From Circinella umbellata (taxonomy: Eukaryota > Mucoromycota > Mucoromycetes > Mucorales > Lichtheimiaceae): a stretch of 23,670 bases of DNA. The position numbers were made by a program, and so were the translations under genes. The DNA lies in contig JAIWNF010000152.1 of the NCBI GenBank assembly GCA_025093555.1, forward strand, positions 1 through 23,670, in the 5' to 3' direction. This document shows, piece after piece, positions 20,942-23,670 of the stretch (position 1 is its first letter; each line of letters opens with the position of its first letter). Below the pieces are notes generated by a model. It did not search any database and was not told where the DNA came from. It was given only the letters and a program-made list of their open reading frames with translations.

Positions 20942-20967
20942 TTGACGGTTTAAGACAGAATGCACCG
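20942..20967 (-). repeat. Outer terminal inverted repeat of element C copy 2
   Basis: ttgacggtttaagacagaat then gcaccg, followed by TA and then cggtgc. The last six bases are mirrored across the TA. Confidence 0.85.
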
Positions 20968-20969
20968 TA

Positions 20970-22446
20970 CGGTGCTCGATCCACAATAGTTAGTAGAGCA
21001 TAGATGTAATATTGTAATCGTTAAGCTAATAGATGCTTATTGGCGTTATTGAACATGTCTGTTCGTGTGTAAAATAGATACGATGATGAGTGATTAAAAT
21101 AATATAATAAGAAAAAAGACTACCAAACTTAGTTGTTTCATTTGGGATCATTATTTTCCATTATTAAAAAAGAAGATGACTGTGTTAAATGGAGTAACAA
21201 AGATTTGATTGAAGAAGCTTAGTTTTCTCTCTTTTTTTTTGCTGTCACACATAATTTTTTTTCAACACACAACCATACTATATACGCACGCGCACTTTAT
21301 ATTTTTTTTTCTTTACTTATAAATTATAATTTCGGCTTTTTTTAGCAAAAAGTATTCTTTTCCCTATTTTTTATATTTCTCTTCATAAAAAGCTTTCATC
21401 TACTATATTATTTTATACATTACGGAATTATTTATATTTATAATAAAAATTACCTTGTACTTTTCTACAATTGCCATCGTTTATTGAAATATGCTTCTAT
21501 TTTTTTTTCTTTTAGCCAGTTTGAAGTACAATATTTATTCTGAACCAATCTAAACCAATCGCGCTATATTATACTTATATACGAAAAGACAAATCAATCA
21601 CGATAACAATTTTTACAATATCCAATGCCTTTTTTTACATTCCAAATCAAAACTTATTATAGATTATTTCACTTTTTTCTTTGATTCACTACAATACCAC
21701 GGTTCTTCATACTTCGACTGTATTTCTGCCAAAAAAAATATACATACACACTTCATCTACCCATCCGATCTGCATCCACAGCCGTATTTGCGGATGCGGA
21801 TACGGATAGCCCTATCATCCGATCCGATCCAATCCGTGAAGAACACTATTTATAGTTATATTTATTGAAATGCATTTTAAATTAGACTTTTTTAGATCCG
21901 TTATATGGTAAATGAAGGCTAGTAATATTAAATTTAGATAGAATAGTTTAGCTTTTAGTATAGCAAAAATTATATATTTATTTTAGTATAGTAGATAAAA
22001 AAAATAATTAAAAGATACTTCTTTATGTATATAAAAGGAAATAAAAAGCAGATGATTTGATCAATTTAAAAGAATAATAAGCCAATACCAAATGCTAGTT
22101 TTAAAATGTCTGAAAGAAATGAGCCAATACTGAAGTCTGTGTATACTTCGTGTAAAAAAGAACCACCAATATGATACTTTGATCAAAAGGTGTAACATCA
22201 TATAGTAGCTAATAGAGTAGAAGAATAACGTCGTTTTGAGCCTCTCATCGTTTTTCTCAAAGACTGGAACTCATAGATCGAGATTGCTCAAACTGCTAAA
22301 AGTAAAAGATTGATCTGGTTTTAGCTGCTCAAACTAACAGTTTTAACGGAGCACTCTCACAATATACACTCAAGTGAAAATGTGTTATATCATGTGACAT
22401 AGTACTTGTGTAACTACCAAATTAGGAACGAGTAAATAAGCATTAA
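20970..22446. other. Gene-free AT-rich region between element C and the Harbinger-like element
   Basis: No open frame with coding character on either strand. Long T and A runs dominate. The only departure in composition is the CGGAT/ATCCG-rich patch at 21762-21838, listed separately. Part of this may be the far side of element B, but no end of B was recognised. Confidence 0.6.
21762..21838. repeat. ATCCG/CGGAT-rich patch with dyads
   Basis: About nine ATCCG, GCATCC or CGGAT words in under 80 bases, in both orientations (ggatgcggatacggat against atccgatccgatccaatccg), inside otherwise AT-rich DNA. The patch can fold into more than one short hairpin. It may be the remnant of a transposon end or a small satellite; undecided. 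Confidence 0.5.
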
Positions 22447-22454
22447 GACCAGCC

Positions 22455-22595
22455 GCAGCGGTGCTGTTACACCCGCTGTTATGTTAAATTTAACAGCTCA
22501 CATAACAGCTACCCCCACGCAGCGGTGCTGTTACCAAGCTGTTAAATTTAACAACCGATTAACTTTTTCCTTGAAAGCTGTGAAATTTCACAGCT
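22455..22595 (+). promoter_or_regulatory. Direct repeats and three AAATTT-centred dyads upstream of the Myb-like gene
   Basis: The 16-mer gcagcggtgctgttac occurs at 22455-22470 and 22519-22534. The dyad tgttaaatttaaca occurs at 22482-22495 and 22540-22553. A related perfect 20-base palindrome, agctgtgaaatttcacagct, is at 22576-22595. The last lies about 40 bases before the ATG. These look like binding sites for a dimeric protein, possibly the Myb-like product itself. Confidence 0.6.
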
Positions 22596-22635
22596 GTTTG
22601 AATTCAAAATAAAACTCTCACTCTACACCATCATC

Positions 22636-23608
22636 ATGCCTACTACTCCAACTACTACTCCTACCATTGTTTCTGGTACCAACATCCAACGCAAGAAGAA
22701 AGGTAAAGATTTTACCAAAGCTGAAGACATTGGGCTTATTGAAGCTTATCTTGGCGTCACCACCGGGCCAGAAGTAGGAGACGACATGAGTGATGAAACC
22801 ATGTGGTCTTTAATTAGATCCACGTTCATTACGAAAACTGAAGATCCGCAATCCTGGGATACCACTTCGTTGAAATCAAGATTCAATTCTATTTCATCGA
22901 AGTGTCAATATTTCTCTGCGAATTATGCGAAAGTGATGGTCCTGCCACATAGTGGTGAAAACGACAATGATATGGTGAGCTAATTATCTATATAAAAACT
23001 TCAGCAACTAAAGTTAGCAGACAACTAATAATGACATATAGTATGAACGGGCCTGCGAAAAGTATGTTGACTTCCGTCCCGCCAATAGTGGCAAAAACTT
23101 CGGATTGAAGCATGTGTGGGACATACTGAAAGAAGAGCCCAAATGGAAGCCACAGGCTCCTAAGCCAAACTACGAGGCAGAGGCTATGGATGAAACCACA
23201 AAAAGGCCTATTGGCAAACACAAAGCCAAAGACAACAAAGAAAAGTGCCGATGTAACAACAAAGAATCAGCTGATGCTCAGGCTTTGGAAACGATAAGAA
23301 TCCAGCAACAAATCGACCGTGATCGCGCCAAAGCCGTTTTAATGAGTGCAAAAAGCGAAATGCTTATGGCGCAGCACGAGATCATGAAGGTTAATTTGCA
23401 TGGTCTCAGTGATCAACAACAAGACTACTATCGAATCATGCAAAAGCGTATTCTGGATGAATTGAAGGAGGAAATGGAGTCACCGAAAAAGAAGCAAAAG
23501 GAAACGGTGAATGTAGAGGGCGAAGACGAAGATGAAGAAGAAGAGGGGGATGGGGAGGAAAAAGAAGAAGAAGGAGAAGAGGAAGAGGAAGGGGAAGAAA
23601 AACAGTAA
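22636..23608 (+). CDS. Myb/SANT-like, NAM-associated accessory protein of a Harbinger-type element (301 residues)
   Basis: Two exons, 22636-22974 and 23042-23608, joined by a 67-bp GT-AG intron in phase 0. Residues ~24-105 form the three-helix Myb-like domain typical of these proteins: FTKAEDIGLIEAYLGVT, then MWSLI, and SLKSRFNSISSKCQYF. Exon 2 carries RPIGKHKAKD (168-177), the conserved Arg-Pro-x-Gly-x-Lys core of the NAM-associated C-terminal domain. A long helical, Gln/Arg-rich segment (~185-260) is likely a coiled coil, followed by KKKQK and a tail of about 35 mostly Glu/Asp residues. In PIF/Harbinger elements this protein binds DNA and helps bring the DDE nuclease to the nucleus and the element ends. 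No damage is seen. A host gene derived from such an element is the alternative, as the nuclease is out of view. Confidence 0.8.
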
Positions 23609-23670
23609 TAAATTTATTTGTCAATATATATAGTAAGTAAGTATTATTCATCATCATCATCATCATCATC
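23609..23670. repeat. 3' flank with (CAT)n microsatellite at the window edge
   Basis: After the TAA at 23606-23608 comes an AT-rich 3' region (aataaattta, a possible polyadenylation signal) and then at least eight cat/atc triplets running off the window end. Confidence 0.8.

Larger units (their letters stand above)
17830..20967 (+). mobile_element. Element C, copy 2: TA-flanked DDE transposon, inverted relative to copy 1
   Basis: 3138 bp, flanked by TA at 17828-17829 and 20968-20969. No length difference from copy 1. Only single-base differences were noticed: the third-last base region of the outer end (cgg against cag) and one in the run before the promoter (aag against agg near 17371/17990). 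Such likeness across non-coding DNA means recent duplication or transposition. The inner end is the 5' end of the gene, so the two genes point away from each other. Confidence 0.88.
22447..23670 (+). mobile_element. Left part of a PIF/Harbinger-like element (runs off the window)
   Basis: Inferred mainly from the gene at 22636-23608, whose Myb-like and NAM-associated parts are those of the second protein of PIF/Harbinger transposons. A likely left end follows TTA/TAA at 22443-22446, the usual 3-base target, and starts gaccagccgcagcggtgctg. The opposite terminal repeat and the nuclease gene would be to the right, outside this window, so the border is provisional. Confidence 0.5.

Noticed and set aside
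14394..20967. The palindrome as a pure assembly artefact
   Set aside because: Each copy has its own TA borders, different outer flanks and a few base differences, so two real copies are more likely, though long reads are needed to exclude it.

Overview
The window is eukaryotic and very AT-rich. Its genes have short GT-AG introns of about 60-180 bases, long A/T runs, and the transposon families common in early-diverging fungi. A Mucoromycota fungus, probably Mucorales, fits best; that is an inference from protein style. I see no housekeeping gene, rRNA, tRNA or CRISPR array. Almost everything is mobile DNA, and several elements sit inside one another.

Layout. (1) 1-305 and 7826-14391 look like parts of one old element, B, related to CACTA elements (Tnp2-type transposase). 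It has two divergent genes: a coiled-coil accessory gene on the minus strand (exons 9231 to 7826, probably ending near 285) and a Tnp2-like transposase pseudogene on the plus strand (9381-14386). (2) A complete CACTG-ended element, A (306-7825), lies in the last exon of B's accessory gene. It has 23-base terminal inverted repeats, subterminal repeats, an intact four-exon accessory gene (2241-3176, +) and a convergent transposase gene (3649-6672, -). That transposase keeps its three 5' introns but has lost its C-terminal reading frame. (3) A 1794-bp foldback element with ~540-bp inverted arms (10186-11979) splits B's transposase. It is flanked by the 9-base direct repeat ccattatac, and the transposase frame resumes exactly if the element and one repeat copy are left out. 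(4) Two 3138-bp copies of a TA-flanked DDE element, C, lie head to head (14394-17531 and 17830-20967) just after B's transposase. They form a near-perfect palindrome with a 298-bp spacer, and both encode the same 712-residue transposase. (5) 20970-22446 is AT-rich and holds no gene I can support. (6) 22447-23670 is the left part of a PIF/Harbinger-like element. It carries the two-exon Myb-like/NAM-associated accessory gene (22636-23608) behind a promoter with three AAATTT-centred dyads; its transposase would lie beyond the window.

How the parts work together: A and B each pair a Tnp2-like transposase with a second protein, presumably for end binding or regulation. C is self-contained with one transposase. 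The foldback element encodes no transposase and would need one supplied in trans. B is the oldest layer; A, the foldback and C came later, and the two C copies look youngest. Splice sites, element borders and frames were worked out by eye; no similarity search was run.
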